From: Leptobrachium leishanense
Lineage: Eukaryota; Chordata; Amphibia; Anura; Megophryidae
DNA length: 64,000 nt
Reading direction: 5' to 3'
NCBI GenBank assembly: GCA_009667805.1
Contig: CM019066.1
Span: forward strand, 120,667,690 to 120,731,689
In this document: piece by piece, positions 44,984 to 58,479 of the stretch
Layout of the letters: each line of letters begins with the position of its first letter
Numbering within the stretch: position 1 is the stretch's first letter
Made by a program: the position numbers and the translations under genes
The notes under the pieces: model-generated
The model's database searches: none
The model's input: only the letters and a program-made list of their open reading frames with translations
What the model was told of the DNA's origin: nothing

Positions 44984-45164
44984 CAGGGCTATTCAGAAAG
45001 AGGTGAAAACCTTGAGAATGACTGGAGAATTGAAAATTCAAGGTCAAAATAGTCAAACCAGAAAAATTCTCCCATTTTTCTCACTTTCTAAATTGGCTAT
45101 TTGGTCTAGATTGTTCATTCTACTGCCAGTTCTCAAGGTTTTCACCTCTCTCTGAATAGCCCTG
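44984..45164. mobile_element. Foldback MITE, CAGGGCTATTC subfamily
   Basis: Ends CAGGGCTATTCAGA and TCTGAATAGCCCTG, flanked by TCT on both sides (44981-44983 and 45165-45167). It ends 29 bp from the donor site of the WDR49 exon at 45194. Confidence 0.85.
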
Positions 45165-45193
45165 TCTGTTTATAGATCACATGAAAGGTTCAC

Positions 45194-45427
45194 CTGTTTG
45201 AAGGTAGAGTTGTAAAGCACGCAGGTTACTGGTTTATCGTGGCTTACAACTTTTTTACCCGTTTCTTTTTTCATTTCCAAAATTGTAATTTGGTTGTTGA
45301 ATGTCAAAAAAAGGCGTCCGTGGGGTTCATGATAATAAAGGGTAAATTGGTAGTCCAGTGTTTTGGGGAATATCCCGGCTACTCTCTGGATGCAAACTTG
45401 ATGATGAACATCCCATATTCTCAATAT
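45194..45427 (-). CDS. WDR49: WDR49 exon e (234 bp)
   Basis: Acceptor CCTTCATTATAG, donor CAG|GTGAAC. 78 codons, phase 0 at both ends. It encodes ILRIWDVHHQVCIQRVAGIF, HEPHGRLFLTFNNQITILEM and DKPVTCVLYNSTFKQ. The RIWD completes a WD blade begun in the exon at 48291. Strongly WDR49-like throughout, which makes it the best single exon for identifying the gene. Confidence 0.95.
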
Positions 45428-45724
45428 CTATAATGAAGGGAAACAAATCAGTCACAATATAAAAGAATAAAACAAATGCCCTTTGCACCTCAAAATAATT
45501 TCTCTTATAAATGATCAGCTGCAATAAAAGCACAAAATGCTCCAGTTTGAATTACTTTAAAAACAAAGTGCAACAATTTAAAAACAAAGTGCAACAAAAG
45601 AATAGCATATTATGCTAAGAGTTATACACCACCATCTATAAAAAAATAGCTACTAATATTGTAAGACTCAGATGTCTTCATCTTCGATATACACAGTCCA
45701 GTGCTGGGGTGCAGAGCAACACTG
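45428..45724. other. Intron of WDR49
   Basis: Nothing recognised. Confidence 0.4.
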
Positions 45725-45907
45725 TAGGGTCTATTCAGAGAGAGGTGAAAACCAGGAGAACGACTGGAGAAGTGAAAATTATAGGTCAAAATAGTCAAAC
45801 CAGAAAAATTCTCCCATTTATCTCACTTTCCAAATCGGCTATTTTGTCCTAGACTTTTCAATTCTCCAGTCATTCTTCTGCTTTTCACCTTTCTCTGAAT
45901 AACCCTG
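45725..45907. mobile_element. Foldback MITE, CAGGGTTATTC family
   Basis: Ends (T)AGGGTCTATTCAGAG and CTCTGAATAACCCTG; arms as in the other copies. The first base of the left end is altered and no clean duplication is visible. Confidence 0.78.
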
Positions 45908-46280
45908 TGTTTTACTGAAAAAAATAAAAACACTACCTGGTTAGATGATTGTACTAAACTGTACAACTTCAACTTACAAAATAATGTTTGTGACCATACC
46001 TGGTAGCCAACAAAATATACAGTTTGGCTTCTGGCATTTTTGTGAGAATAGCCTATTGCCTTGGTTTTCTGGAAAAGGAAGAGAGGGAACGTCAGTCAGG
46101 TTCACAGCACGGCACTTTATTGAGGAGACCCTTGAAGCTTCAGGTGGATAACCAGCCGTCCTCAAGAATGGTCATCCAGCCCTAATGACACCAGTGTTGT
46201 TGTTTTGTGAACTTGAGTGCCAGATTCACTCTCTTCCTTTTTGTCGTTATATTCATGGAACTGAAGCTACACTGGGGATC
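45908..46280. other. Intron of WDR49
   Basis: Unclassified; a TTCAGGTGGATAACCAGCCG stretch looks repetitive but has no identified relative here. Confidence 0.35.
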
Positions 46281-46750
46281 TGTTAGGGATGGCACCGCGG
46301 GTATTGGGATGTCTGAACCCAATATATAGGAACACACACAGAATGGGTGGAGGAGGGTAAATAGACACAGAGGTGCAGCAGGCAACAGACCAGACACAAG
46401 GGGATTCCAGGCGAGGTACCAATGGGTTATCCAGAGAGCGTAGTCAGGGGGCGATCCGTGGGTTGAGGGCGGCAATCAATAAGCAAAGCAAGGGGTCTGT
46501 TACACAGAATATTAGGGACAGAACAGGAATAGGTCTCAACAGGCTGAGGGTTAGAGTCTCAATGCTGAGGCAAGTCGGACAGGGGGTGTGGTCCTTTATT
46601 CAAAGTAGGTCACGTGACCTGAGGTGTGTGTGTGTTTGTGCTTAACTGTTCGTGTTCTGTATTACTAGCACTGAGGATGGGCAGCACAGGAAAAGTGCTG
46701 CCTGGAGAAATATAGCAGGCATGGCACAGTCAGCGGCGTGGATCCTGACA
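46281..46750. repeat. Candidate solo LTR (470 bp)
   Basis: Begins TGTTAGGGATGG and ends GGATCCTGACA, the TG...CA form of LTRs. Flanking pentamers are GGATC and GGAAC (one mismatch). It resembles the clearer solo LTR at 57928-58479 in its ends. Confidence 0.5.
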
Positions 46751-47030
46751 GGAACATTGAGCTTCCTGTTCATGTTTTTTTGATATAAGGTGATATATCC
46801 TTTAATCCTGTGTCTTGGCCTGTAAACCTTTGATTTCAGGAAAAGTTCCTCTGTTCGAAGTCTTGTCCTTTTAATTAATTCAATTTGCTGTCAGCGGTTT
46901 CTTACTTTCTCTTGGATTCCATAGTTCCGGAAAAGCGTCTCAAGGAGAGTGACGTAGATGAGTTAATGTATTTTGCCTTTTTCAAGGGGCTTTTTGCAAG
47001 CATACTATGTGGGTCTCTTTTCTCCCACTA
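46751..47030. other. Intron of WDR49
   Basis: Nothing recognised. Confidence 0.4.
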
Positions 47031-47345
47031 CAGGTTGGGCTCCCCTTATCAGAAATTCTGAAATCTGGAATTTTTTTGGAGTCTTCTGAATTTTAGTTTT
47101 ACTTACCTCCCAATTGCTCCAAACAGGTCTTCCTACATGCCAAAGCTCCTCAGATGGCTGCAGCACCACAAGGAACATGCTGGGAGACTCTGCGCAATGT
47201 CTCCGAGCATGTGTACATGCTAGTGATGCAGTAAGTGTAACATGACTCTCCTGCCGCATTCCCCACACGTCACATATTAGATGCTCCTGGATTACAAAAT
47301 CTGGGAGAATCCAAAACCCAGAATGCTCAGGGACCCAAGCATATA
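47031..47345. mobile_element. Probable pogo/Tigger-type MITE
   Basis: TACAGGTTGGGCTCCCCTTA at the left, and CCAAAACCCAGAATGCTCAG then GGACCC at the right, resemble the ends of Tigger-like MITEs that start CAGGTTGAGTATCCCTTATC. TA-rich flanks. Assigned by resemblance only. Confidence 0.45.
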
Positions 47346-47411
47346 TATATATATCTCCTCTGTATGTCCATTCCTCTTAAGGGTTATGATCTGAGTAGGT
47401 TCACAACATTG

Positions 47412-47540
47412 GGCAGTATTACAAAGTTGGTGTTAACTTAACCAGAGCAGTTGTAAACTTAAAACCTCCATAGGCTATAATGGCTCTGGGAAGTTTACAA
47501 CAGCTCTGGTTAAGTTAGCACCAACTATGTAATACTGTCC
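47412..47540. repeat. Foldback repeat
   Basis: GGCAGTATTACAAAGTTGGT and, inverted, ACCAACTATGTAATACTGTC bound a 130-bp hairpin; GTTAACTTAACCAGAGC pairs with GCTCTGGTTAAGTTAGC. Possibly a deletion form of the 38825-39225 family. Confidence 0.75.
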
Positions 47541-47869
47541 ATTATCTTCAAGCTTCATTATAATTACCAATTATACAGTTTAGTCCCACCAAGAAGCAAT
47601 AGGAGGTTTTTAGCTGTCTAAAAACATGCAGAGTTATTTACTAACCACTGTAGTTTACAGTTGTTGCAAACATTGAGGAATAGTATTATTTTGCATCTTA
47701 CTCATTTCAGAAAAATGATGCAAGTATGGTGTGACGTTGAATGCACCAATTTTTCAAATGAATACACTATTGTCAAGCAGACGCTGGCCAAATAGCTCTA
47801 CCATATCTTCATTATACAGGTTGGGATATATTTTCTTCTTTAAGAAAAAAACGGATTCCATTTTGTTTC

Positions 47870-48064
47870 ATCAGTTTTTAGCACCTTGGGCATCATGCCA
47901 ATGGTGCTAAAACTTTAGGGGCACATTCTGGAGCCTATTTGTTTGGCATGAAAAAAACATTCCTTTGCATTACACCAGAATGAGCTCATATCGACTATAC
48001 TTGAAATCAAAGCACAAGCTGGTGCCTTGCACATCAGGCATACTCAATCTTGGTATTGAAAGGG
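47870..48064. mobile_element. Partial piggyBac-type MITE
   Basis: Right end TTGGTATTGAAAGGGG followed by TTAA at 48065-48068; interior words GCTAAAACTTTAGGGGC match 17660-17680 of the complete copy. The left end was not found. Confidence 0.55.
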
Positions 48065-48254
48065 GTTAATCACATTTAATTCTTTCTTTGTAAACTTACT
48101 TTAGGACTGGCATGATAACAAGGCAATTAATTATCATGGTTATTAAAGGATGATTAATTTGTCACCTTCACCTTCATCTTTTCTTTTTTAGCTTTATTCC
48201 ACTTCACATTAGCGCAAGTCAGATTGAAACCAGTGAATAGTTTGGCTCCATTCA

Positions 48255-49269
<1,015 letters not shown>

Positions 49270-50337
49270 TAGTGTTTCCCAAACCTGTCCTCAGGAACTG
49301 CTGGCACGCCAAGTTTTCCAGATATCTGAGGCACAGCCCACAGCGATGTTCTGACTTCCCCGAAGTCAGATGCTGCATTTTAGACCCCCCCAGTGTAATG
49401 AGGTGACGTCATTTTCAGGTGGCCATTTTCAGGCCGGGAGATCGCCTGAAGGGAAGGTGAGTCCTTTCGGATCCCTCTCCCTCCCAATCAAGAGGAGGTA
49501 CGGGGTAAACCCAGGCACCACTAAAAAGGGGAGAGTCTCCCCTTTCAAGCGATGCCTGATATGAACCCCTGAGTTGCCGGTCAGGGATCCGGCACCGGAT
49601 CGCAGCCTACTTCCGGTGGGGACCGCCATCTTGGATGTAGCTCCACTTCCGGGTCCCCCCTCATCATCTGACATCAGTACGCATGGCGCAATGACACCAG
49701 TTAACCGGGGAACCCCTAGCTGCCCTGGAATTTCCTGAGGAAAACCCATGGTGGAGATAGGGGGTTCCTTTGAACCCCCATATCTCTCGATTGGTGGCAG
49801 AAAAATGGCCTTTCCAATAATACCAAAGTATTAAAAAAATTATAAAAATAAAAACAAATTGTGTGTTTTGATTTTTATTAATGCAGCAATATTGTTCCTA
49901 TTTATATTATAATGTGAACAATGATGCTGCACTAGTGAATTTTTTGGGGGCTGTTTCAGCTAAAAATCACCTAATTTCACCTCCCCCTCAAAAAAAGTAA
50001 CGAGTTCCCAATTCAATTTTTTTTTACAAGCGCACCGTATACAAAATATAAATGCAAAGGATCGGATGATAAATTGTGAAAAAAAATCACTTTACACGCT
50101 GTAGATCATTGAAAATTCAAATTTTATTGCATTTTTTGTTACAATATTCAGACAGGACATGACTTATAAATATAATAATGAGATATTATGAATCTGACGA
50201 ATCTGCTGAAAAAAAGGATATATAATATGTCTGGGTCGAATAATAAATTGTGGCTTCAAATGTGGCTTTAAACATGATGAGCAAAAACGGTAAAAATGAG
50301 CTCAGCACACGGGTGAAGTGACTCAGCAGTGAAGGAG
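49270..50337 (-). mobile_element. Truncated hAT MITE joined to a piggyBac-type element
   Basis: 49270-49344 is the left end of the CAGTGTTTCCC MITE. From about 49345 to 50337 the sequence is related, on the other strand, to 52833-54045 and ends CAGCAGTGAAGGAG next to TTAA at 50338-50341. The second end of the piggyBac-type unit is missing. Confidence 0.55.
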
Positions 50338-50549
50338 TTAAGGGCTTGCTTGTTAAACAGCCACAGTACAGTTGAAATGTTGCTGGGTGCTTCCTATGGG
50401 TTGGTGTTATTGATAAATTGTCTGAATCATATTAATTGTAGTTTCAGACTCCATCTATCACTTGTTCTAGTGCAGAAGATACGTGCCTGCATTCGAATTT
50501 GCCTTTTGGGTTGGATCAGACTGGCAAGCACATTGTATAGAGTTAATAT

Positions 50550-51040
50550 GTATGGCCTGGTTCACATCTGGTCGTTTTACAGAGCGTTCCTACGTGCTGT
50601 AAAACGCTCAAACACTGAAATCCCATTATTTCCTATGGGCATGGTTCACACCTGGGCGTTTTACAGCAAGTAGGAATGCGCTGTAAAACGCCCTGCACCC
50701 AAAGAAGTACAGGAGCTTCTTTGGGCCTTATACAGCGCGTTTGCGGCCATAGACTTCAATATGAACGTGCTGAAATGGGCGTTTGCACATTTTCGTCATC
50801 AAAAACATGCATATGAACGCGCGTTCCGCACATGGCAACAGGCACAAAAGGCCCTAAAGTCTTTTTCATTGGACGCCTCTGAAGTATTTTTCATTGGACG
50901 CCTCCGTAGTCAATCAAAAAAATACACGTACGATGCCCGTATCTAATTATCAAAAACGCCAGGTAATACGCTCATAAAACGCCCGACAAAAACGCGTGCA
51001 AAACGCGTATATGAGATACGCTCAGGTGTGAACCCAGCGT
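50550..51040. mobile_element. Foldback MITE with GGTTCACA ends
   Basis: GGCCTGGTTCACATCTG at the left and CAGGTGTGAACCCAGCG at the right are inverted; GCGTTTTACAG words recur inside. Flanks are TAT and TAA, so the short A/T-rich target suggests a Harbinger-type MITE. No protein. Confidence 0.6.
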
Positions 51041-51079
51041 AATGGTAGAGGTTGGCCGCATTCAGGTATTCATAAAAAG

Positions 51080-51262
51080 CAGTGTTTCCCAACCCTGGTC
51101 CTCAGGACTCACTAACAGGCCAGGTTTTAAGGATTACCTTGGAGAAATGCAGACTGAATCCTGCAATCACTGAGCAGCAAATCATATCATCTGAGCTGTG
51201 CTTCAGAAATCTGCAAACCTGGTCTGTTAGGGGGGCCCGAGGACCAGAGTTGGGAACCACTG
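51080..51262. mobile_element. hAT-type MITE (CAGTGTTTCCC family)
   Basis: Ends CAGTGTTTCCCAACCCT and AGTTGGGAACCACTG; collinear with 31718-31902. No clean 8-bp duplication remains. Confidence 0.75.
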
Positions 51263-51471
51263 CTTTACAGGTTCTATAAGCAGTCAGTTTTTTGTTCCAA
51301 ATTAAGTTGACCTCTTTGATTGTGACATTCACGAGAACAACATGACATTAACGGAGACAATTATTCTACGCAAACAAGCAAAATAATGTTTTGTTAAATT
51401 CTCAAATAGCAACATTTTTGTTAAAAATAGATTATTTTATTTATTACACATCTTTTGAAATGAATACGTAC

Positions 51472-51639
51472 CAATTAAATTTAATCCTACATGGTAATCA
51501 AAGCCATTAATGCCCTTAGCAATGTTCAGAGATGTTGTCCTCAGATGAGATTTGCCTTTTTCTCTCCAGGCCAGTATCACAGTATTATTGTCACTTGTAG
51601 AGCATGAAAGGAACACTTCTAAATTAGAATTGTAACTCA
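51472..51639 (-). CDS. WDR49: WDR49 exon c (168 bp)
   Basis: Acceptor CTCATTCTCAG, donor ATTG|GTACGT. Phase 1 at both ends. It encodes VSYNSNLEVFLSCSTSDNN, VILAWREKGKSHLRTTSLNI and INGFDYHVGLNLI, a blade matching WDR49. Separated by about 5 kb of transposon-filled intron from the preceding exon. Confidence 0.94.
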
Positions 51640-52377
51640 CTGAGAATGAGCAGAGAAAAATTCTCATTAGTTTAGTCTAAAATACTATTTGAAGGTACAT
51701 CAGGCAGAGCTTTGCTGTTAAGAAAAATGTCAAACAGAACCGAAAATGATCTCTACTTCATTACCTTGACAGATTGAAAATGTTACATGATTACTATAGT
51801 TACATTAAGGACAATTAAGGGGCTGTCATTTTTTTTAATCAAACCCTTTTCTATTCATCCAAGTATTTTTTAAGATACCATCGCTATCTGTGGTGTATTT
51901 CTATGGTTTCTTGTACAATAAAAAAAAATAACCCATTTTTTTTTCTCCTAAATGTACCTAAAAAATAGACTTATCAATCAAAACGATTTTAGGTCAAACA
52001 AGAAGATTGTAGCTACCTCGGCAGCTATGATTAGATTACAATTTATTTTTTTTACAATGTTAAAAGTGAAATATTGGGAGGTTTTGAAGAGAATAATGTT
52101 ACTGCAAGAAGTGAAGCAAAACCAAAGCATATACTTAACAGATCTCCATTAACCTTTCTGCTGCGAAATGCAACGCGAGCTCGCTCGATAGCAAGGAATA
52201 AAATATTACATTAAAGCCGCTAGACTTTAGAACATCCAAACATTACCGTTATTAATTTGACCGTGAAGCAGAGAAATGTTTCTCTGGAAATATATTGCTG
52301 TAATGAGGGGTCATTGGAAACAAGTAAAAATAAATATTTTTTTTATAAAAATATTTCTGATAATGTTAAAACACCAA
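51640..52377. other. Intron of WDR49
   Basis: AT-rich, nothing recognised. Confidence 0.4.
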
Positions 52378-54507
52378 CAGGGTTATTCAAAGAGATCCGA
52401 ATTGTTTGAGAAAAGGTAACCGAACGCTGAAAATCAGAGTTCAGTTACCTTTCTTGGTCATTCAGCTATCCAGAGAGCAGGCAATTCGCCAAATCCTGGC
52501 GAATTGCCTGAACATACGGTGCCTGTTCGGTGCCTGTTCGAGGGCAGTGAAAACCCCATGAAAAAGCACTGCTTTGGCTATTCAGAGAACACAAACCAGC
52601 AGTGAAAGGTTCCCGAAATGCCCTGCCATTCGGTGGTTTAATTCGGCAAGTTTATTCAGGAGAATCCCATAGGCTTCAATGTTAAAAATATTCCTGTTTT
52701 AATTCAATATCTAATAAACCGTTCATTATAAAATTCTGCAGTAAAGAGTCTCTTTATTTATAGATTTTTTAGGATATTTTAAGCATTTTTCTTATTTTTT
52801 TTTTTTAAAAAAGTCCGATTTTTTTTTTTTAACCCTTTCGCTGCTGAGGCTTTTCCCGCCCCTGTGCTGAGGTCATTTTTACCGGTTTTGCTCATCATGT
52901 TTAAACGTGTTTTGAAGGCTTATTTTAGTATATTACCCAGACATATTATATATCGTTCTTTACGTCAGACTCGGTAGATTCATAATATGTCATTATTATA
53001 TGTATACGTTATGTCATGTCTGTATATTATAACAAAAAATGCAATAAAATATGTATTTTCAATAATTTACAATGTGTAAAGTGTTTTTTTTTCACATTTT
53101 AACATGCGAGCAATTGCGGTTATATTTTGTATGGGGTGCGCTTGTTAAAAAAATTAGAGATGGGGTCTCGTTACATTTTTTTTTGGGGAAAATTACACTA
53201 TTTTTAACAAACGCACCGCATACAAAAATCGTTAGTGCAGCATCATTGTTCACATTATAATTGAAATGGGAACAATATTGCTGCATTAACAAACCAAAAA
53301 AAAGAAAAAAAAAGTGTTTATTTTTTTTTTATAATTTTTTAAAAAAAAAATTTTATTTTTTTTTTTCATTTTTTTTTTTGACAAAATTCTTCACAGTAGT
53401 GTTTGGTATCGTTGGAACGGCCATGCTCTGGCCGATCCAACCATACCAAACTTTAACCCCTAGCTGCCACGGATCGGGAGATAGGGAGTTCTATCTCCAC
53501 AGTTAGGGGTTAAGTCCAGGACTGGCGTCATCGTGTTACGCACGATGACGCCAGTCCTCAGGGGGAGTTCCCGGAGGCTTGGCCGACATCCAAGATGTCG
53601 GCCAGCTCCGGGAAAGGATCGCGAACCGGCGCTTTTCAGCGCCGATTCGCGATCCAGCTCCCCAGGCGTTAATGCCAGGCACCATTTGGAAGGGCAGGCT
53701 GTGCCCTTCCAAATGGTGCCTGGGTTAACCCCTGCAACGCCGCTGATCGGGAGGGAGAGCGGTCCGAAGGACCTCCCCCCCTCCCTTTCAGGCGCCTCCT
53801 CCGCACATGCGGGGGGGGGCACCTGAATTAGGTGTCATCGCGCTGCCGCGATGACACCTAATTCCAGCGGCTGCGGTTCCGGATGCGCAGCTGACATCGA
53901 GGATGTCAGCCCGCACCGGAGGGGCCAGCGATCGGCCGGAACCCGGCCGAACGCTGACCCCAATGGGAGGACGCGCTCAGCGTGTCCTCCGCATACCAGC
54001 GGTAATGCGGAGGACGCGCTGAGCGCGTCCTCCGCATTGAAGTGGTTAAGTTTACTTATTTTTTCTGTAACAGCCCTCTTTATTATCATTCCCTGGACCT
54101 CATATGCAAATTTCAGACATTTTCGCTCAGTAGTTTCTTTGCAAACAGCGTTTCACTTTTCAAACATTCATGCAAACTGTTTTTCTAATTTATTCACTTC
54201 ACTCTGTCTGCGGTCTCGGCTTTCTCCGGAGGCTTCGCTGCGGGTGATCGGCTCCTGCTCTGGTTTTTCTGTGGTTTTCGGCAGGTTAATCCAGATGTTT
54301 TTGTGGGTTTTCGGCGTGCATCCGCTGGGTTTTGCAGTTCGTTTTCGTCGGGTTTGCGGTAGCTTTTCCCTGCAATTCGGGACCCCGTGGCGCTTGCTGA
54401 ATACACCGCAGGGTCACCGAAATGGGATCGGCAAAAGGAACCGAATTGAAGAGAACGAAAAGTCACTGAACGTGCGATGACTTTTCGAATCTCTTTGAAT
54501 TACCCTG
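52378..54507. mobile_element. CAGGGTTATTC-ended element carrying a piggyBac-type insertion
   Basis: Ends CAGGGTTATTCAAAGAG and CTTTGAATTACCCTG, flanked by CAA on both sides (52375-52377 and 54508-54510). In inverted orientation it is related to 14773-15413. About 1.2 kb of it is a later TTAA insertion (52833-54045). Confidence 0.85.
52833..54045. mobile_element. piggyBac-type non-autonomous element (1,213 bp)
   Basis: TTAA stands at both sides (52829-52832 and 54046-54049). Ends CCCTTTCGCTGCTGAGG and, inverted, CCACTTCAATGCGGAGG. The right half is very GC-rich, with hairpins such as GCGTCATCGTG...CACGATGACGC. No transposase. A truncated relative ends at 50337. Confidence 0.8.
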
Positions 54508-55195
54508 CAAGAGCACTATTCCCTTGTAAACGCTAACTGTAGCGTTCGAGTGAGTAAGCATTAACTCCAGGATAAGGGAATTTAACGCATGCCCCCCATA
54601 TTACCTTCCTAACACTAAGCAGTTAAAAAATCAGCGCACCGATGATTGTGCTAGCTTGCTTGAGCTTACTGTACTCCCTATCCCTAACATGGGAAGCACA
54701 ATCGGTAATTAGCGTTAGGACTTTGTAATACCTTACTTATCTTGACACTAATTACCGCAACGATGGGTTAACCGATTTTTTACCAGCACCCAAAAGCTGG
54801 TGCTAACTGATTCCACTTTTGCAGAATCACTTAGCACCTGCTAAAACACCCCGCAATAAATCAGATACTCACCTCTCATCCCGCCGCAAGAACGGTGGTC
54901 CAATCCGCTGCTTCTGGCCGCCGGGAGCAGAGTGAGACTGGGGACAAATAGTCCCAGCAATGGAACCCTCCATGCAGTCCTATGGACTCCAGGAGGTGAA
55001 ACTTGCAGGGGTGCGGAAATGCTACCATAACACCGAGGGTACCGCTTGGTTCCGGGGCCAGTTGCTGAATTAATAGCGCCTGCCCCGGAATCTCCCACTG
55101 AAATGGGAAGGTTACGGGGAACCCTACAGGTGCAGGTTTTCCCCGTTAGAGTCCCCATTTTAGCGGTAGGTAGGGAATAGGGTCCTAAGAGTGTT
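54508..55195. repeat. Dispersed repeat of the 38825 and 28060 types
   Basis: Contains the CTAACTGATTCCACTTTTGC segment (compare 38885-38915 inverted) and the TCCTATGGACTCCAGGAGG segment. No coding capacity. Confidence 0.5.
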
Positions 55196-55837
55196 TTAAC
55201 TATAGAAAATGGTTGTTTCAGATGTATAAATATTTGAAATACTTTAAAAATAAATGGAAAAAACAATGTTGATATGTAAAAGAACACCAAATATGGTAAC
55301 ACTTGCTATCTAAACATGGTGCATATGAATTTTTTTATGTGAAGCAAGAACAGAGAAAAATGAGCATATTTATTGGTTACATTAAATCATGTTCAGTAAT
55401 TATTTAGAGCGGGTGTGAAATGTCCAATATTTCAAGAGGAATTAGTGTAATGGTGTTCAGAACAGGTTTAGCTCAATATAAAGCGAGTAGAAAAGATTAT
55501 AATAATTTTTAATATTATTATCCTCACAATCATCATCTATATAGCGCCAATAGTTTCAACAAGCTTCTGCATGTGTTACAATAAGGACTGGAGTAATAAA
55601 CTAACAAAGTACAAATTTATGAAGCTAAGCCAAGAGGATAAAAGCGCCCTGTCACAGGAGCTTACAATTCAGAGCAGTGGCAGACTAAATATTTTTTTTT
55701 ATTATTAAAAATGTAACCTCTGCAAACAGAAATGGAAAAAAAGATCTTTACAATAGTATTCTAAAGCACACGGAAACCTGGATACTAAGTAAGACGTTAT
55801 CCTCTTCACTACAAGTGATTTGCACGGTAAAAATATA
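55196..55837. other. Intron of WDR49
   Basis: Near 55798 the words CCTCTTCACTACAAGTG look like the left end of the 17361-type piggyBac MITE, interrupted at 55838. Otherwise unclassified. Confidence 0.35.
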
Positions 55838-55991
55838 CAGGGTTATTCAGAGAGAGGTGAAAACCTTGAGAATTGCCAGAAGAATGAACAATCTAGACCA
55901 AATAGACAATTTTGAAAGTGAGATAAATGGGAGAATTTTTCTGGTTTCACCATTCTGACCTAGAATTTTCACCTCTTTCTGAATAGCCCTG
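55838..55991. mobile_element. Foldback MITE, CAGGGTTATTC family (154 bp)
   Basis: Flanked by ATA on both sides (55835-55837 and 55992-55994). Arms as in other copies, with a shorter centre. Confidence 0.85.
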
Positions 55992-56793
55992 ATAGTGTTT
56001 TTACTCTATGTTTTCACTCAGTAAGACCAATCTGAGGCTCCCTGCGCTGGACATAAAGCAATACTACGTGTACTTTACAGCTTGGGCTCTGTGCTTCCTT
56101 GACAAAAAAATGGAACTTCAATTTGCTCAAACTCTTTCAGCACATCGACTATCATGTCCGATGTGTTGAAACTTCACAGGTACATTCTGTAGCCCCTTTG
56201 CAAAAGAATTGTATGTGCAATAAATGAAATTCCTATAAGCTGCTCAAGAACAAGACCAGATCGAGTTTACTTCAGCTTGGATTCCCTCAGGTGCTTTTGA
56301 AGATCAAGCTAAGTACTATTAAAATAGCTGTTGTGTAAGATTAAAACTGCAATTATCAAAAAACTGTGCAGGCATAGTTTTTTTTAAAGTGAACCTCAGC
56401 AAGTCAATATTTATTGAAACCGTTAAACAAAGGGTCAACAGCCTTAACTGTTAATGATCAGAATTATTGGTAACATTATTATTGTATGTTGATGCTTTAA
56501 GTGCAAAGAATACTGGCAACATATTTACAGATGTATTATCAAATTCCTTTTGTTAGTGTTGGTATGTTAATACATCTTGTAGATCAAATAAAGTAATTCA
56601 TCTCTTTAGAAATGTTTCAGACAACGCACAAAACTAACCATCAATAAAACATACACTATGTACATTTTATACTACATTTTCTATTTGCCATTGTAAGTTA
56701 AACCTAAACTTGTGGCCATGTTGACATGATTTCTTAAATCACCTTTGTGGGGATCGACTCATGAAACTAATAGATAATTCATAAAGATAGTAC
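55992..56793. other. Intron of WDR49
   Basis: Low-copy-looking AT-rich sequence; nothing recognised. Confidence 0.4.
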
Positions 56794-56965
56794 CTTGGCG
56801 GACCCAGTTGTCGTGGAGCCTGTGTTTTAGAACAAAGCAACACTTATGGTACCCAGATACCAACTCTTTCCAGGTGATGTAAATAGTTGTCTGTTGCTCC
56901 TCAGCAGAACTAGCAGGGCGCTCGAATAGGGATATCAAAGCTGTTGCAAAGCATATAGCCTGAAC
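56794..56965 (-). CDS. WDR49: WDR49 exon b (172 bp)
   Basis: Acceptor TTTCATCTCAG, donor CAAG|GTACTA. Phase 0 in, phase 1 out. It encodes VQAICFATALISLFERPASS, TIYITWKELVSGYHKCCFVL and HDNWVRQ. The FERPAS and CHKCC-like blocks are characteristic of WDR49. Confidence 0.95.
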
Positions 56966-57020
56966 CTGAGATGAAAAGGTTGCATTAAAAATAAGCAATC
57001 TTTGCATCCAAGACACTTTA

Positions 57021-57239
<219 letters not shown>

Positions 57240-57927
57240 CTATGAGGATAAAAACAAAAGTAAAGTTTATCTCTGCATCAAAACCAATGCTCTATGTAAT
57301 TTATTAATCCTAGAGTGATTGACAGGCAGTTTTGGAGTCATGCAGGAATTCTGATGTTTCCTTTTGGTGCATGCCAAGGGACCAATCTTTTCTTGACCTT
57401 TTAATTGACACATTATACTATGATGGAGATGCAACACTTTGTTTAAATATTGTGTAAAGGAAAGTTCCTTCTTGAAAATTGTGTAGCTCGATGAAGAATG
57501 GGAAAAGGTTAATACAAAACTTTATGGATTTTGGTTTTCCAGAGAATTTTATAAGGCTCTTGGAATTTTTTTTAAAAAATGATATGTTCCCTGTATGATT
57601 CTCTAATGGCAGTTTTTCAGAACAGCGGATATCAGTCAGACTGCGTCTTAGAAAGAATGGAACAAGGCAAACGTGCCCCTTGTCTCCCCTACTTTTTTCC
57701 TGTATTGAGTGCCTGTCAGCTAAAATTTGTCTGCACAATACCGTTAGTGAGGCACGGGTGAATTTAAGATCTCCTTATTTACAGACACTGCACCAATTCC
57801 TCTTATCAGGCTAGCCAAATCTATCCTGTCCCTGATAACCATTCTAAGGGAATTTTTCTGTCATATCGGGCTACAATCTGAATGTTCATAAAAGTGAAGC
57901 CGTATCCCTAGCAGGAGATCATGACAC

Positions 57928-58479
57928 TGTCAGGGATCCCGGGAGCAGGGTGCAGGGAGCTGGAGGAGTTGGCGGAAAGACAAGGTCGAGGTCACTAGCC
58001 AGGTCAGGATCACAGTGGTACACGGAGGTCGGGGTCACGTTCTGGGTCATACACAGGAAAAGTACCAAATACTGAATAGGAAGAGCCAATACTGAGGGAA
58101 CTGCTACAATAGCGGAGCGAGGACTGAATGGCAAGTCTACCCTTAAATACCCATGGAGCTCCTCCCTCAATCTGAGACGCCGGTGACGTCAGAGACGCGC
58201 GCCGCAGGCCGGCCGCCATATTGGTGGAGCCTGGCCACGCGCGCGTCCATTCTGGGGCACGTGCTGGGCCAGCAGCCTTGGGCTGCGACGCAGGCCTGTG
58301 GCAGGCACCCGGGGACCCACTCGTCGTCCCCCCCGGGAGTCATGGACCTGCAATGGAGGTAAGCTGGGTATCCGGGTAATGCCAGGCCAACGCGCCGGCC
58401 GCAACCCCGCACCCCGAGCACCAGCCCGATGTGGAGGGGGCCACCGGAACAGCCCCTCCCGGAACCCGTAGCCCTGACA
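57928..58479. repeat. Solo LTR (552 bp)
   Basis: Starts TGTCAGGGATCC, ends TAGCCCTGACA, and is flanked by perfect GACAC duplications (57923-57927 and 58480-58484). GC-rich right half. No internal region, so it is the product of LTR-LTR recombination. It splits the L1 RT. Confidence 0.85.
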
